Source: RDXT01 sp033765305 (lineage in GTDB: Bacteria > Bacteroidota > Bacteroidia > J057). From it: DNA of 64,000 nt. The translations under genes and the position numbers were made by a program. Every line of letters starts with the position of its first letter. The first letter of the stretch is position 1. The stretch lies in the NCBI GenBank assembly GCA_033765305.1, contig JANRID010000016.1:62001-126000 (forward strand), read 5' to 3'. The notes below the pieces were generated by a model. The model was not told where the DNA came from. It searched no databases and worked only from the letters and a program-made list of their open reading frames with translations. Shown in pieces: positions 17,184-25,406 of the stretch.

Positions 17184-20036
17184 ATGTGCCCACGCTCCCA
17201 TCTGGCCTGTCTGCTGCTGCTCCTGGCGCCCTGCTTATGCCGGGGCTCGCTGCCTGGAATGCCGCTGCTGCGCAATTACGACAAATATACCTATCACGGA
17301 GGCACCCAGAACTGGGAGATGGCCCAGGCTGCCGGCGGGATGCTGCTGGTGGCCAACAATGAAGGGCTGCTGACCTTCGACGGGGTTTCCTGGGACAAAT
17401 ATCCGCTTCCCAACCGCAGCATCGTCCGGTCGCTGAAGGTGGCGCCCGGGGAGCGGATCTATGTAGGGGGGCAGGACGAACTGGGATATTTTCAGCCGGA
17501 TGCCTCAGGGCTGCTGCACTACCATTCGCTGATGCATCTGCTGCCGCAGGAGCTCCTGCCCATTGCCGATGTGTGGGACATTCTGCTGGCGGATGACCGG
17601 GTGCTGTTCCGCACAAGCCGGCACCTGTTCGGCTACCGGGGGGACCGGATGGAGCTGCTGGTCACAGACCGGCTGGAGATCCTCGGCGGCGGAAACGGGC
17701 GGGTCCTGCTGCAGTCGGCTACCCAGGGCCTGGTGGAATGGACCCCGGAAGGGGTGCAGGCATATCCGGGCGGGGAGCGGTTCCGGGATGTGCTCATTAC
17801 CGATATCCGGCCCGGTCCGCAGGGGGCGCTTATGCTCTGCACCCTGCGCGAGGGGCTGTTTCTGGCCGCAGACGGCCAGATCCGGCCCTGGGCGCCGGAG
17901 GCTGCGGACCAGATCCGCGCGCTGCGGCCGCAGGCCGCCTGCACCCTCTCGGGCGGGCAGGTGGCAGTCGCCACCGAGCTGGGCGGGCTGCTGCTGCTCG
18001 ACGCTGCCGGACGGCTCATGCTGAACATCGACCGGGGGCGGGGCCTGCAGAACAACTACATCACCAGCCTGTTCGAGGACTGGGGCGGAAATCTCTGGAT
18101 GGGGCTCAACAATGGCCTCAGCATGGCCGAAATTGCGGCGCCTTACCGCTACGTGATACCGGACGGGCCCCTGATGGGCACCGCATATGCTGCCCTGCAG
18201 GCCAGCGGCAGCCTCTATCTGGGCACTTCCAACGGGCTGTACCTGCTTCCCGGAGGGGCTGCTTCGGCCCGGCTGGTCCCTGGCACCGAAAGCCAGGTTT
18301 GGGGTCTGCACCGGATCGGGGGGCAGGTGCTGCTGGCCCATCATGAAGGATCGTTCTGTGTGGACGATGGCATCGCCCGCCCCAGCAGCCCCGCCACCGT
18401 GCAGGGGGTATGGCTGCATCTTCCCCTGCGCAGCCGTCCCGGCTATGTAATCGCCGGACACTACGGCGGCCTGGCATTGTACCGCCAGTCGCCTGCCGGG
18501 CTGGAGTTCCTGCGCAGGCTGGAGGGCTTCTCCGAATCCTGCCGCTTTCTGGTCGAAGACCGCGACGGGCAGCTCTGGGCGTCCCATCCATACCGGGGCA
18601 TGTTCCGCATCCGGCTCAGCGACAGCCTGAACCGGGTGAGCGTGCAGCGCTACGGCCCGGAACAAGGCCTGCCTTCCAGCCTCTACAACCACGTGTTTTT
18701 TGTCCAGGGCGAGGTCATCGTGGCTGGAGAACGGGGCCTCTTCCGGCTCAATCCTGCCTCGGACCGCTACGAGCCGCATCCGGACTACGCCGCCATCTTT
18801 TCGCCGGAGGAGCGGATCATCCGCCTGACGGAAGATGCACGGGGGCATATCTGGTTTGCGACCGACCGCCATGCGGGGGTCATCCGCATCGAAGACCAGG
18901 GGCTGCAGCGCCACTCGGAGGTGCGCTACTACCCGCGGATCAGCGGCAAGCTCGTCAATGGCTTCGAGCTGATCTGCCCGGTCAGCGACAGCCTCGTCAT
19001 CGCCGGCATGGACCGGGGGTTTTTCATGTTCGACCCGCGCCAGAAGCCGCAGGCGCATGCCGGCCCGTGGCAGGCGCTGATCAGCCAGGTATTCTGCAGC
19101 GGCGACAGCCTGCTGGCAGGCCCCTGGCAGCGGAACGGCGGCCTCCGGGTGCCGCACTGGCTCAAGGACTTCCGCTTCCGCTTCGGGGCCACCGATTTTT
19201 CCGGCGGCGATGGGCTCCGGTTCCGGTACCGGCTCGCCGGCCTGGAGTCCGGCTGGTCGGCATGGCAGGCTGCCGCAGGCAAGGAGTACACCAATCTGCC
19301 GCCGGGCACCTATACCTTCGAGCTTCAGGCCCGAAACCCCGATGGGCTGGAGTCGGAGGTTGCTGCGTTCCGTTTCGAGATCGCCCCGCCCTGGTATGCC
19401 TCCCTCGGTGCGCGGATTGCCTACCTGCTGGTGCTGCTGCTGGCGGCAGGCGGGCTGATCCTGATCCCCCGCCGCCGCTTCGAGAAGGAAAAAGCAGAAA
19501 TCGTGACCCTGCACCAGACCCAGAAAGCAGCCCAGCAGCAGGAGCTGGCTCGCTCGCAGGAAACCATCGGCCACCTGATGCGGGAAAAGCTCGAAAGCGA
19601 AATCGGCCACAAAACCCGCGAGCTGGCAACGGCTACCATGCATCTGGTCCAGAAAAACGAGGTGCTGACCCATCTCCGCGAAGAGCTGGAGCAAGTGGCT
19701 GCGCGGAACCCCGGCCATCCCGGCAGCGCACAGCTCCGGGAGATCATCCGCATGCTGAACCATGATCAGCAGTTCGATGCGGACTGGGAGCAGTTTGCTT
19801 CCCACTTCGACCAGGTCCACGAAGGCTTTCTGCGCCGCATCCAGGAGCGCTATCCGCAGCTGACCCCCAAAGACCAGCGCCTCTGTGCCTACCTGCGCAT
19901 GAACCTGGCTACCAAGGAGATTGCCCCGCTGATGAATATCTCCGTGCGGGGGGTGGAAATCAGCCGCTACCGCCTGCGCAAAAAATTAGGCCTGGATTCG
20001 GAGGTCAACCTGAATGAATTTATGATGGGATTCTGA
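17184..20036 (+). CDS. Propeller/Y_Y_Y membrane regulator with C-terminal LuxR-type HTH
   Basis: A 950-residue one-component membrane regulator. A signal peptide (LACLLLLLAPCLCRGS) precedes about 600 residues of periplasmic propeller repeats (FEDWGGNLWMGLNNGLSMAE, EDARGHIWFATDRHAGVIRI), then a triple-tyrosine domain (RFRYRLAGLESGWSAW, YTNLPPGTYTFELQA), one transmembrane helix near residue 745 (ARIAYLLVLLLAAGGLILI) and a cytoplasmic coiled coil. The last 70 residues, YPQLTPKDQRLCAYLRMNLA followed by TKEIAPLMNISVRGVEISRY, are a LuxR/GerE-like helix-turn-helix. No kinase or receiver domain is present, so signal passes straight to DNA. It is divergent from the T9SS protein gene, a plausible target. 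Confidence 0.9.
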   Translation: MCPRSHLACLLLLLAPCLCRGSLPGMPLLRNYDKYTYHGGTQNWEMAQAAGGMLLVANNEGLLTFDGVSWDKYPLPNRSIVRSLKVAPGERIYVGGQDELGYFQPDASGLLHYHSLMHLLPQELLPIADVWDILLADDRVLFRTSRHLFGYRGDRMELLVTDRLEILGGGNGRVLLQSATQGLVEWTPEGVQAYPGGERFRDVLITDIRPGPQGALMLCTLREGLFLAADGQIRPWAPEAADQIRALRPQAACTLSGGQVAVATELGGLLLLDAAGRLMLNIDRGRGLQNNYITSLFEDWGGNLWMGLNNGLSMAEIAAPYRYVIPDGPLMGTAYAALQASGSLYLGTSNGLYLLPGGAASARLVPGTESQVWGLHRIGGQVLLAHHEGSFCVDDGIARPSSPATVQGVWLHLPLRSRPGYVIAGHYGGLALYRQSPAGLEFLRRLEGFSESCRFLVEDRDGQLWASHPYRGMFRIRLSDSLNRVSVQRYGPEQGLPSSLYNHVFFVQGEVIVAGERGLFRLNPASDRYEPHPDYAAIFSPEERIIRLTEDARGHIWFATDRHAGVIRIEDQGLQRHSEVRYYPRISGKLVNGFELICPVSDSLVIAGMDRGFFMFDPRQKPQAHAGPWQALISQVFCSGDSLLAGPWQRNGGLRVPHWLKDFRFRFGATDFSGGDGLRFRYRLAGLESGWSAWQAAAGKEYTNLPPGTYTFELQARNPDGLESEVAAFRFEIAPPWYASLGARIAYLLVLLLAAGGLILIPRRRFEKEKAEIVTLHQTQKAAQQQELARSQETIGHLMREKLESEIGHKTRELATATMHLVQKNEVLTHLREELEQVAARNPGHPGSAQLREIIRMLNHDQQFDADWEQFASHFDQVHEGFLRRIQERYPQLTPKDQRLCAYLRMNLATKEIAPLMNISVRGVEISRYRLRKKLGLDSEVNLNEFMMGF

Positions 20037-20085
20037 GGCGCCTGCGGATTTCAGGACAAATGTCCGGCAGGCGGAGCCTTGCCCC

Positions 20086-20115
20086 GGCGGATCTTTGCGC
20101 AGGTTCTGATCCGCC
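20086..20115 (+). terminator. Hairpin after the propeller regulator gene
   Basis: GGCGGATC (20086-20093) and GATCCGCC (20108-20115) form a perfect 8-base stem with a 14-base loop, 50 bases after the regulator stop and just before the next ATG. It may end the regulator transcript or shape the leader of the next gene. Confidence 0.4.
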
Positions 20116-20120
20116 ATACA

Positions 20121-20600
20121 ATGAAACCTTTCTGCCGCTTTTGCCTCTGCATCCTGCTGCTCTCCGGCGCCCTGGCCGCCCAGGCCCAGTCCGGAGCCCG
20201 GTTCTCGCGCCATGAAATCAGCATCAACGGGTTCCGGAATCCCTCCATCGGCCTGGAGTACCGCTACCGCTTCGTCTCCGTGCATGCCGGGCTCTACCTC
20301 ACCAATTTTGTGGCAGGGGAAACGACGCGCTTCATCAAAACCGGTGCTACGCTCTGGTTTCTGCCCATCGGCAAACGCACAAACCCTTCCTCCTTCTACT
20401 TTCAGCTGAGCGCCCTCCGCGGCCTCAACCGGGACTATGCGCAGGAATATGCCATTTCCCCCGACCTCGGCTTCCGCTGGATGGTCTGGAAAGGGCTGAA
20501 CCTGCGGGTGGGAATCGTAGGGGTCTTCGGGAGAAATAAAGCGTCGATCCTCTGGACGCCGGGGATCAGCTACTCCTGGTTTCCGAAGGCCGGCGCCTGA
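20121..20600 (+). CDS. Small outer-membrane beta-barrel-like protein
   Basis: A 159-residue exported protein with signal peptide FCLCILLLSGALAAQAQ from the start at 20121 (an earlier in-frame ATG at 20079 is before the signal). The mature part alternates aromatic and polar residues in short strands, e.g. IGLEYRYRFVSVHAGLYLTN and GLNLRVGIVGVFGRNKASIL, and ends with GISYSWFPKAGA, compatible with an eight-stranded outer-membrane barrel. No specific family is recognised. It follows the propeller regulator in the same direction and may be part of its regulon, but that is only positional inference. Confidence 0.65.
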   Translation: MKPFCRFCLCILLLSGALAAQAQSGARFSRHEISINGFRNPSIGLEYRYRFVSVHAGLYLTNFVAGETTRFIKTGATLWFLPIGKRTNPSSFYFQLSALRGLNRDYAQEYAISPDLGFRWMVWKGLNLRVGIVGVFGRNKASILWTPGISYSWFPKAGA

Positions 20601-20624
20601 GCAGCAGGACGGATGGCCGCACAC

Positions 20625-20655
20625 TTGCACAAACGGGACGCCTGATGTAGCTTGC
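20625..20655 (+). promoter_or_regulatory. Promoter candidate for the deacetylase gene
   Basis: TTGC (20625-20628) and TAGCTTGC (20648-20655) are 19 bases apart, resembling the -33/-7 elements of Bacteroidota, 45 bases before ATG 20701. Confidence 0.4.
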
Positions 20656-20700
20656 TGCAAGCAGCCCGTGCTGCCTGTATCCGCCTGATTTCCCCGACCG

Positions 20701-21480
20701 ATGAACCGCAGAACCTTTGTCAGAACCGCCGCCCTGGGTGCAGCCGGCCTCGGGCTGGGCAGCGCATTCAAGCCTGCTGCGACCCACCTCGTGACCCTGA
20801 GCTTCGACGACGGGTTCAGGCAGTCGTTTTACACCGTGGCGGAGATCTACGAGCGCTACGGGCTGCGCGCCTGCCTGAATGTGATCGCTTCGGCGCATCT
20901 GCCGGAATTTCACTCCCCGGACGACTACATCGTGCCGGCTACACTGGGCAATTTCGACGACTGGAACCGCCTTCAGCGCCGGGGCCACGAGATTATGCCC
21001 CACACCTGGGACCACCGCAACCTGACCCAGATGCCGCTGGAGCAGGCGCAGGGCGAAATCGACCGCTGCCTGGCCTACTTCGCGCAGCACCTGAAGGGCT
21101 TCAGGGCCAGCCGGTCCGTGTACAGCTTTGCCTTCAACGCCTCGACGCCCGAGCTGGAAGCCTATGCCCTGACCCGGGTACGCGCCATCCGCACCGCAGG
21201 CGAGACGCCCGTCAACCCCCTCCCCAGCGGCAAAGGCCCCGTGCGCCTCGGCTGCTGGTCGGCCGGCCCGGACAATATCGACAGCTTCGTGGACGAGCAG
21301 ATCGCCCAGTTCCTCGCAGGCCCTCCGGGCTGGTTTGTCTTCAATACCCACGGCCTTGAAACCGAAGGCTGGGGGCCCCTCAGCGCGAAGTACCTCGCCG
21401 ACCTGCTGGACCGCCTTACCCGGATGCGCCACGTAGCCGTAATGCCCTACGGCGAGGTGCTGCACCGCTACGGCAGATAA
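20701..21480 (+). CDS. Polysaccharide deacetylase-family protein
   Basis: A 259-residue NodB-fold protein, probably a metal-dependent deacetylase of an extracellular or cell-wall polysaccharide. It opens with a twin-arginine-like signal (MNRRTFVRTAALGAAGLGLG). The first NodB motif is LVTLSFDDGFRQSF (catalytic and metal Asp) near residue 32, and the second is MPHTWDHRNLTQM, giving the H-x-x-x-H metal pair. The C-terminal half has the FNTHGLETEGWG stretch in which a histidine may be the second general acid/base. The family is broad, so the substrate is open. It is convergent with the cyclase gene. Confidence 0.87.
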   Translation: MNRRTFVRTAALGAAGLGLGSAFKPAATHLVTLSFDDGFRQSFYTVAEIYERYGLRACLNVIASAHLPEFHSPDDYIVPATLGNFDDWNRLQRRGHEIMPHTWDHRNLTQMPLEQAQGEIDRCLAYFAQHLKGFRASRSVYSFAFNASTPELEAYALTRVRAIRTAGETPVNPLPSGKGPVRLGCWSAGPDNIDSFVDEQIAQFLAGPPGWFVFNTHGLETEGWGPLSAKYLADLLDRLTRMRHVAVMPYGEVLHRYGR

Positions 21481-21486
21481 GCCGCC

Positions 21487-22305
21487 TCAGGGCAGAATGG
21501 CGAATACGCGCGCCGGAAATCCCGATCCTTCCAGGGGTTTGGGAAAGGTAACGACGGCCAGTGCGCCGCTTTCAGGCACCTGATCCAGATGGGCCAGCAG
21601 CTCGATCTGGTAGTGGTTTTGACCCAGAATGTAGGCTTCCAGCGAATAATCGTCCCGGCTGGTGGCGATTCCGGGATCGGTATCGGTAGGCTCGTGGCCC
21701 GATGCGGTGATGTTGCGCGTTTCGTAGAGATACTGCAGTGCTTCCAGGGTCCAGCCGGGGTAATGGGCCACGCCGCTGCTGTCGCGGTTCTGCATAGCCG
21801 CCTGATCAGGCCAGCGCTTGGACCAGTCGGTCCGCATGGCCACAAATGCGCCTTCGGGAATGGGCCCGTGTGCGCGCTCCCAGGCCTGCACATCGGCCAG
21901 GCTGAGCGTGTAATCGGGGTTCCGGGCCGCCTGTTCATGCACATCGATCACCACGAGGGGCATGATCATTTCCTTCACATCGATCTGATCCACCGTGCGG
22001 AGCCCTTTGACAAAGTGCGCCGGCGGGTCCACGTGGGTGCCCCATTGGCCTACATGGGTGAAGGACTGCACATAAAAACCGGCGCCCATGCTGCCGGCGC
22101 CCGGCTCGTAGCCGTAGAGCAGCTCGCGCGTTTCGTCCGGAAATCCCTTCCAGTGCGGGATGCCGGGGGCGAAGGCATGGGTGAGATCGACGAAGGATTT
22201 GCCCTGGATGACCTTCCAGGCATCGGCGAGCGAAGCCTCAGGCCGGGGCGGGGTGCAGGCTGCGAGGGCCAGGCAGAGGAGGGGGAGGAGGCGGGTGGAA
22301 TACAC
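21487..22305 (-). CDS. Cyclase-family lipoprotein (kynurenine formamidase/isatin hydrolase-like)
   Basis: A 272-residue protein of the cyclase superfamily, which hydrolyses amide bonds of small cyclic or formyl compounds with a Mn or Zn centre. GTG at 22305 is chosen because it starts a lipoprotein signal (RLLPLLCLALAACTPP, cysteine at residue 17); the open frame extends to 22458 without a signal. The family motif H-x-G-T-H-x-D-x-P-x-H appears as QWGTHVDPPAHF, with Gln replacing the first histidine, a variation that may alter the metal site. Further conserved pieces are MRTDWSKRW and LAVVTFPKPLEG near the C terminus. Substrate unknown. Confidence 0.83.
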   Translation of the reverse strand: MYSTRLLPLLCLALAACTPPRPEASLADAWKVIQGKSFVDLTHAFAPGIPHWKGFPDETRELLYGYEPGAGSMGAGFYVQSFTHVGQWGTHVDPPAHFVKGLRTVDQIDVKEMIMPLVVIDVHEQAARNPDYTLSLADVQAWERAHGPIPEGAFVAMRTDWSKRWPDQAAMQNRDSSGVAHYPGWTLEALQYLYETRNITASGHEPTDTDPGIATSRDDYSLEAYILGQNHYQIELLAHLDQVPESGALAVVTFPKPLEGSGFPARVFAILP

Positions 22306-22375
22306 GGGAGGCGGATGAGAAGCGGCGGTAAAATGGAGGATAAACGGACAACGAGTTTGTGGGTCTGCGCGGGGC

Positions 22376-22768
22376 TCAGGCCGTCTGCCGCGGGCCTGCG
22401 ATGCGGTGGATGATCCACGCCGCCCCAAAGGCTTCCAGCATGCTGAGCGGAACGGCAACAGGCAGCAGCCCCATCGGCAGCACGCCGAGGTTGCCGATGA
22501 CGAGCCACATCAGCACAAATCCGATCACCCAGGCCAGCGCTGCGGTTTCCCGCAGGGAAAATCTCCGCGAAAGGACGTAGATGCACCCGGCGAAGCACAG
22601 CGACCAGATGCCCCACACAGCGCCGTTGGCTGGCGCCTGCGGGAAGACGAGCCCCATGCCGGTGTAGTGCGCAGTCCAGTAGGAGTTGAGCCAGAACTGA
22701 TTCCGGACAAATTCGGATACACTGATCCAGATCGTGGCGAGCAGGATGGCGGGAATGATGCGTTTCAT
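22376..22768 (-). CDS. Small polytopic membrane protein
   Basis: A 130-residue protein with four hydrophobic helices: IIPAILLATIWISVSEF, an inner helix around GAVWGIWSLCFAGCIYVL, AALAWVIGFVLMWLVIG and LPVAVPLSMLEAFGAAWII. The start at 22768 is chosen because the 56 codons before it are not protein-like. Similar four-helix proteins are common in Bacteroidota and have no assigned role. It lies between the CAT-like gene (112 bases upstream) and the cyclase gene, all on the minus strand. Confidence 0.7.
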   Translation of the reverse strand: MKRIIPAILLATIWISVSEFVRNQFWLNSYWTAHYTGMGLVFPQAPANGAVWGIWSLCFAGCIYVLSRRFSLRETAALAWVIGFVLMWLVIGNLGVLPMGLLPVAVPLSMLEAFGAAWIIHRIAGPRQTA

Positions 22769-22880
22769 CGAGGGGGGATTGGAGGGTACAAGCCGGCCTG
22801 CCCCGCTGCAGTCTTGCTCCGTTTTCCGGCCTTGCTGCAAGATCGTATGCAGCGGCAACTCTTCCAAGGGGCCGTCCCCC

Positions 22881-23513
22881 TTATTCGCCGGGATGCAGCA
22901 GCAGTTCCTGCAGCGCTTCAAGGTAGCGCCCGGCATGCACCCCGTCCATCAGCGCGTGGCTGACTTCAAGGGAAATGGGAATCCGGAGCTGGCCCTGCTG
23001 CAGGCTGTATTTGCCGAAGGTAATCCGGGGAATGGAATCCTCCCGCTGGAGGCGTTTGGCATGCTTGAGGCCGGTAAAGACTGTCCAGGGCAGGGTGGAA
23101 TAGTAGATCAGGTTCAGCTGGCCGGCATTGGGATCGACCGCCCGGCTGCGGTGCTGGCGTTCGATGGCGTCGCGGCCCAGGCGCTCGAACTCCGCCAGGC
23201 TGGGCGCCATCGGGATGTAGCAGAAGGAAAAGGTATCGTCCTCGTGGAGGACCGTGGTTCCGCAGTGGATCTCGTCGAAGAGCAGCACGTCCTCGCCCCG
23301 GATCCGGAGGCGGAACGCTTCCGAGGCATTGGCCGCCCGCAGGGAGTGGTAGAGGGCAGCCAGGTGGAAGGAATGGCCCGATTCCTTGCAGAAGGCATGC
23401 AGCGCGCCGACCTCCAGCGACGTGCAGATGCCGAAGAAGGGGTCGTCGTAGGTGCGGAAGAATTCGTACATCTCCTTCCGCTTCCAGGCATGGAGGTCGT
23501 AGACGCGGTACAT
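22881..23513 (-). CDS. Chloramphenicol acetyltransferase-like protein
   Basis: A 210-residue member of the CatA-type chloramphenicol acetyltransferase family, a trimeric enzyme that moves acetyl from acetyl-CoA to a hydroxyl of its substrate. The catalytic H-x-x-x-D-G motif is present as SHALMDGVHAG (His186, Asp190), and FSFCYIPMAPSL and YYSTLPWTVFTGLKHA match conserved core strands. Length agrees with the family. Whether it modifies chloramphenicol or an endogenous compound cannot be told; chromosomal homologues in Bacteroidota are frequent and often do not confer resistance. It follows the PhzF gene by 43 bases in the same direction. Confidence 0.85.
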   Translation of the reverse strand: MYRVYDLHAWKRKEMYEFFRTYDDPFFGICTSLEVGALHAFCKESGHSFHLAALYHSLRAANASEAFRLRIRGEDVLLFDEIHCGTTVLHEDDTFSFCYIPMAPSLAEFERLGRDAIERQHRSRAVDPNAGQLNLIYYSTLPWTVFTGLKHAKRLQREDSIPRITFGKYSLQQGQLRIPISLEVSHALMDGVHAGRYLEALQELLLHPGE

Positions 23514-23556
23514 CGGCAGGGGCAGTTGAGAGGCGGAAACAGCGCAGACGCGGCGT

Positions 23557-24342
23557 TCAGGCGAGGATCATGCCGCTGAGGTAGGTCACGGCATAGCCGG
23601 CCATATGCACGCGGTCGCCGCTGAGGGTGCACCAAAGCTCCCCGCCCCGGCGCGATACCTGCATGGCATGCAGCTCGAACTGGCCCAGGCGGGCGCCCCA
23701 GTACGGCACGAGGGTACAATGGGCGGAGCCGGTGACCGGGTCTTCGGGCACGCCGGCCTGCGGCGCGAAAAAGCGCGACACGAAGTCGCAGTGCTCGCCG
23801 GGCGCACTGACAATGAGCCCGATCGCATCCAGCTGGCGCACAGCCTCCAGATCAGGCTGAAGGGCCCGGACCTCGGCTTCGGTTTCCAGCACTGCCAGGT
23901 AGTCGCGCGAGCGGCCGCAGTAGCGCGGCACCCGCCCGTGCAGGGCGCGGATCAGCGCCGGGGGCGGCTCTACCGGTGCCGGGGCCCGCGCCGGGAAGTC
24001 GAGCACATACCGATCGCCGTCCCGGCGCACCGTCAGCAGGCCGCTGCGCGTGTGGAAGCGGATCTCCGGGCCGGCATAGCCCAGGTGGCGGCACAGCACG
24101 TGGGCCGAGGCCAGCGTGGCATGGCCGCACAGGTCGATCTCCAGCTCAGGCGTAAACCAGCGGAGGCGGTAGCCGTCGCCTTCCGGCGCGAAAAAGGCCG
24201 TTTCGGCCAGGTTGTTTTCGGAGGCGATGGCCTGCATCCGGGCGTCTTCCGGCCAGGATTCCAGCGGACAGACTGCGGCAGGATTGCCCCGGAAGACTTC
24301 CGGAGCAAAGGCATCCACCTGATACATTGGAAGGGGCTTCAT
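23557..24342 (-). CDS. PhzF-family isomerase
   Basis: A 261-residue protein of the PhzF/diaminopimelate-epimerase fold. It opens with the family N terminus YQVDAFAPEVFRGNPAAVC, carries the catalytic glutamate in NLAETAF (Glu47), the CGHATLASAHVL segment near residue 75, and GVPEDPVTGSAHCTLVPYW in the second half. PhzF enzymes isomerise dihydro-hydroxyanthranilate in phenazine synthesis, but no other phz genes are here, so a role in metabolite isomerisation or detoxification is more likely. It starts nine bases after the CHAT-protein stop, so the two are almost surely co-transcribed. Confidence 0.92.
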   Translation of the reverse strand: MKPLPMYQVDAFAPEVFRGNPAAVCPLESWPEDARMQAIASENNLAETAFFAPEGDGYRLRWFTPELEIDLCGHATLASAHVLCRHLGYAGPEIRFHTRSGLLTVRRDGDRYVLDFPARAPAPVEPPPALIRALHGRVPRYCGRSRDYLAVLETEAEVRALQPDLEAVRQLDAIGLIVSAPGEHCDFVSRFFAPQAGVPEDPVTGSAHCTLVPYWGARLGQFELHAMQVSRRGGELWCTLSGDRVHMAGYAVTYLSGMILA

Positions 24343-24351
24343 GCCCCTAAG

Positions 24352-25212
24352 TTAAAACGAAGCCACCCGATGAAACAAGGCCGCGGGCTCCTCCATGATC
24401 AGCATGGTGAGGCAGGCTGCCAGCAGGCCCAGCACGATGGCGGCGAGGCTGTAGCGCAGGATTTTGCGGCGCCGGCGGCGGCGCAGCGCCCGCGCGTCCT
24501 CCTCGCTGGCCGGAAACGACATGACCGGACGGCGCGGCGGGCGCTGGTTGACCCGGCTCAGGTTTTCCGGCAGGTAGTACAGGCCCCACTGGAAGCGCTT
24601 CTGCCCCTTGCCCTCCCACAGCAGGGCGTCCTGCTCGATGTCGTAGCTCACCGGCACCGACCACAGCTCGGGGAAACGGGCCGAGGTAAACTGCGCGGCT
24701 TCGAGCACCGTGCAGCCCTGGGACAGATAATAGTAAAAATTCCGCGCGAGATCGGTGGCGTAGGGGTGCTCTTCGGAGGTCTGGGTGGCAATGACGATGG
24801 GAATATCCTTGCGCAGGAGGTGCTCCACCAGTTTTTCGGTTGCGCAGCCATTCAGAAACACCACCTGCAGCTTGGGAAGCATGCCCGTCAGCGCTGAAAT
24901 CTCGTCGAGGGTGACGGGCGTCTCGAATTTGTCCGATTCGATCCGGAATACCGGCTCCGATTCGTCCGCATGCCCGGTGAAATGCAGCCCGATGATGCTG
25001 TACTGCCGCTCGTGCTCGAGCAGCTGATTGGCTACATGCTGGTTGGAAATATTGCCCTTCTGGATCGGCGTCACGTAGGGCCGTTCCGCATCGGAAGTCA
25101 GCAGGTCGGCCAGGGCTTTGCGCTCGCGCACCAGATACCGCAGGCGTTTGCCATTGCGGTAGCTGTTGACGCAGGCCATGAAGACTGCCGGCTGGGGCGG
25201 GGCGAGGGGCAT
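24352..25212 (-). CDS. Membrane-anchored CHAT-domain (caspase-like) protein
   Basis: A 286-residue caspase-like protein. The CHAT peptidase fold is shown by the histidine motif IIGLHFTGHADES (His81) and the cysteine motif LQVVFLNGCATEKLV (Cys123), followed by IPIVIATQTSEEHPYATDLA and LSQGCTVLEAAQFTS, the usual CHAT tail. After the domain comes a strongly basic run (ALRRRRRRKILR) and one transmembrane helix (SLAAIVLGLLAACLTMLIM) near residues 252-272, so the protease domain should face the cytoplasm. CHAT proteases elsewhere cut gasdermins or toxins in antiphage and cell-death pathways; no such partner is visible nearby. It is the first gene of a run with phzF and the cat-like gene. Confidence 0.8.
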   Translation of the reverse strand: MPLAPPQPAVFMACVNSYRNGKRLRYLVRERKALADLLTSDAERPYVTPIQKGNISNQHVANQLLEHERQYSIIGLHFTGHADESEPVFRIESDKFETPVTLDEISALTGMLPKLQVVFLNGCATEKLVEHLLRKDIPIVIATQTSEEHPYATDLARNFYYYLSQGCTVLEAAQFTSARFPELWSVPVSYDIEQDALLWEGKGQKRFQWGLYYLPENLSRVNQRPPRRPVMSFPASEEDARALRRRRRRKILRYSLAAIVLGLLAACLTMLIMEEPAALFHRVASF

Positions 25213-25352
25213 AGGGGCACGGATAACACCTGAATACGGATAGGCGAAAATATCCCCGATTTCTTGCGTAAACCGTCAAGCTTTCCTTAGCCGTTTCTCA
25301 TCCTGCTTCAACTGTCATTTGCCGCGCCTATACGGGATGCCGGGTTCTTTGC

Positions 25353-25360
25353 TACCTTTG
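25353..25360 (+). promoter_or_regulatory. -7 element (TACCTTTG) for the M1 peptidase gene
   Basis: TACCTTTG is an exact TAnnTTTG element 47 bases before ATG 25407. No well-spaced TTTG was found about 20 bases upstream, so the -33 part is weak. Confidence 0.5.
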
Positions 25361-25406
25361 CAGCATCCGTATTCCGTACACCTGGTATTCCAGCATCGCA
25401 GATCAC

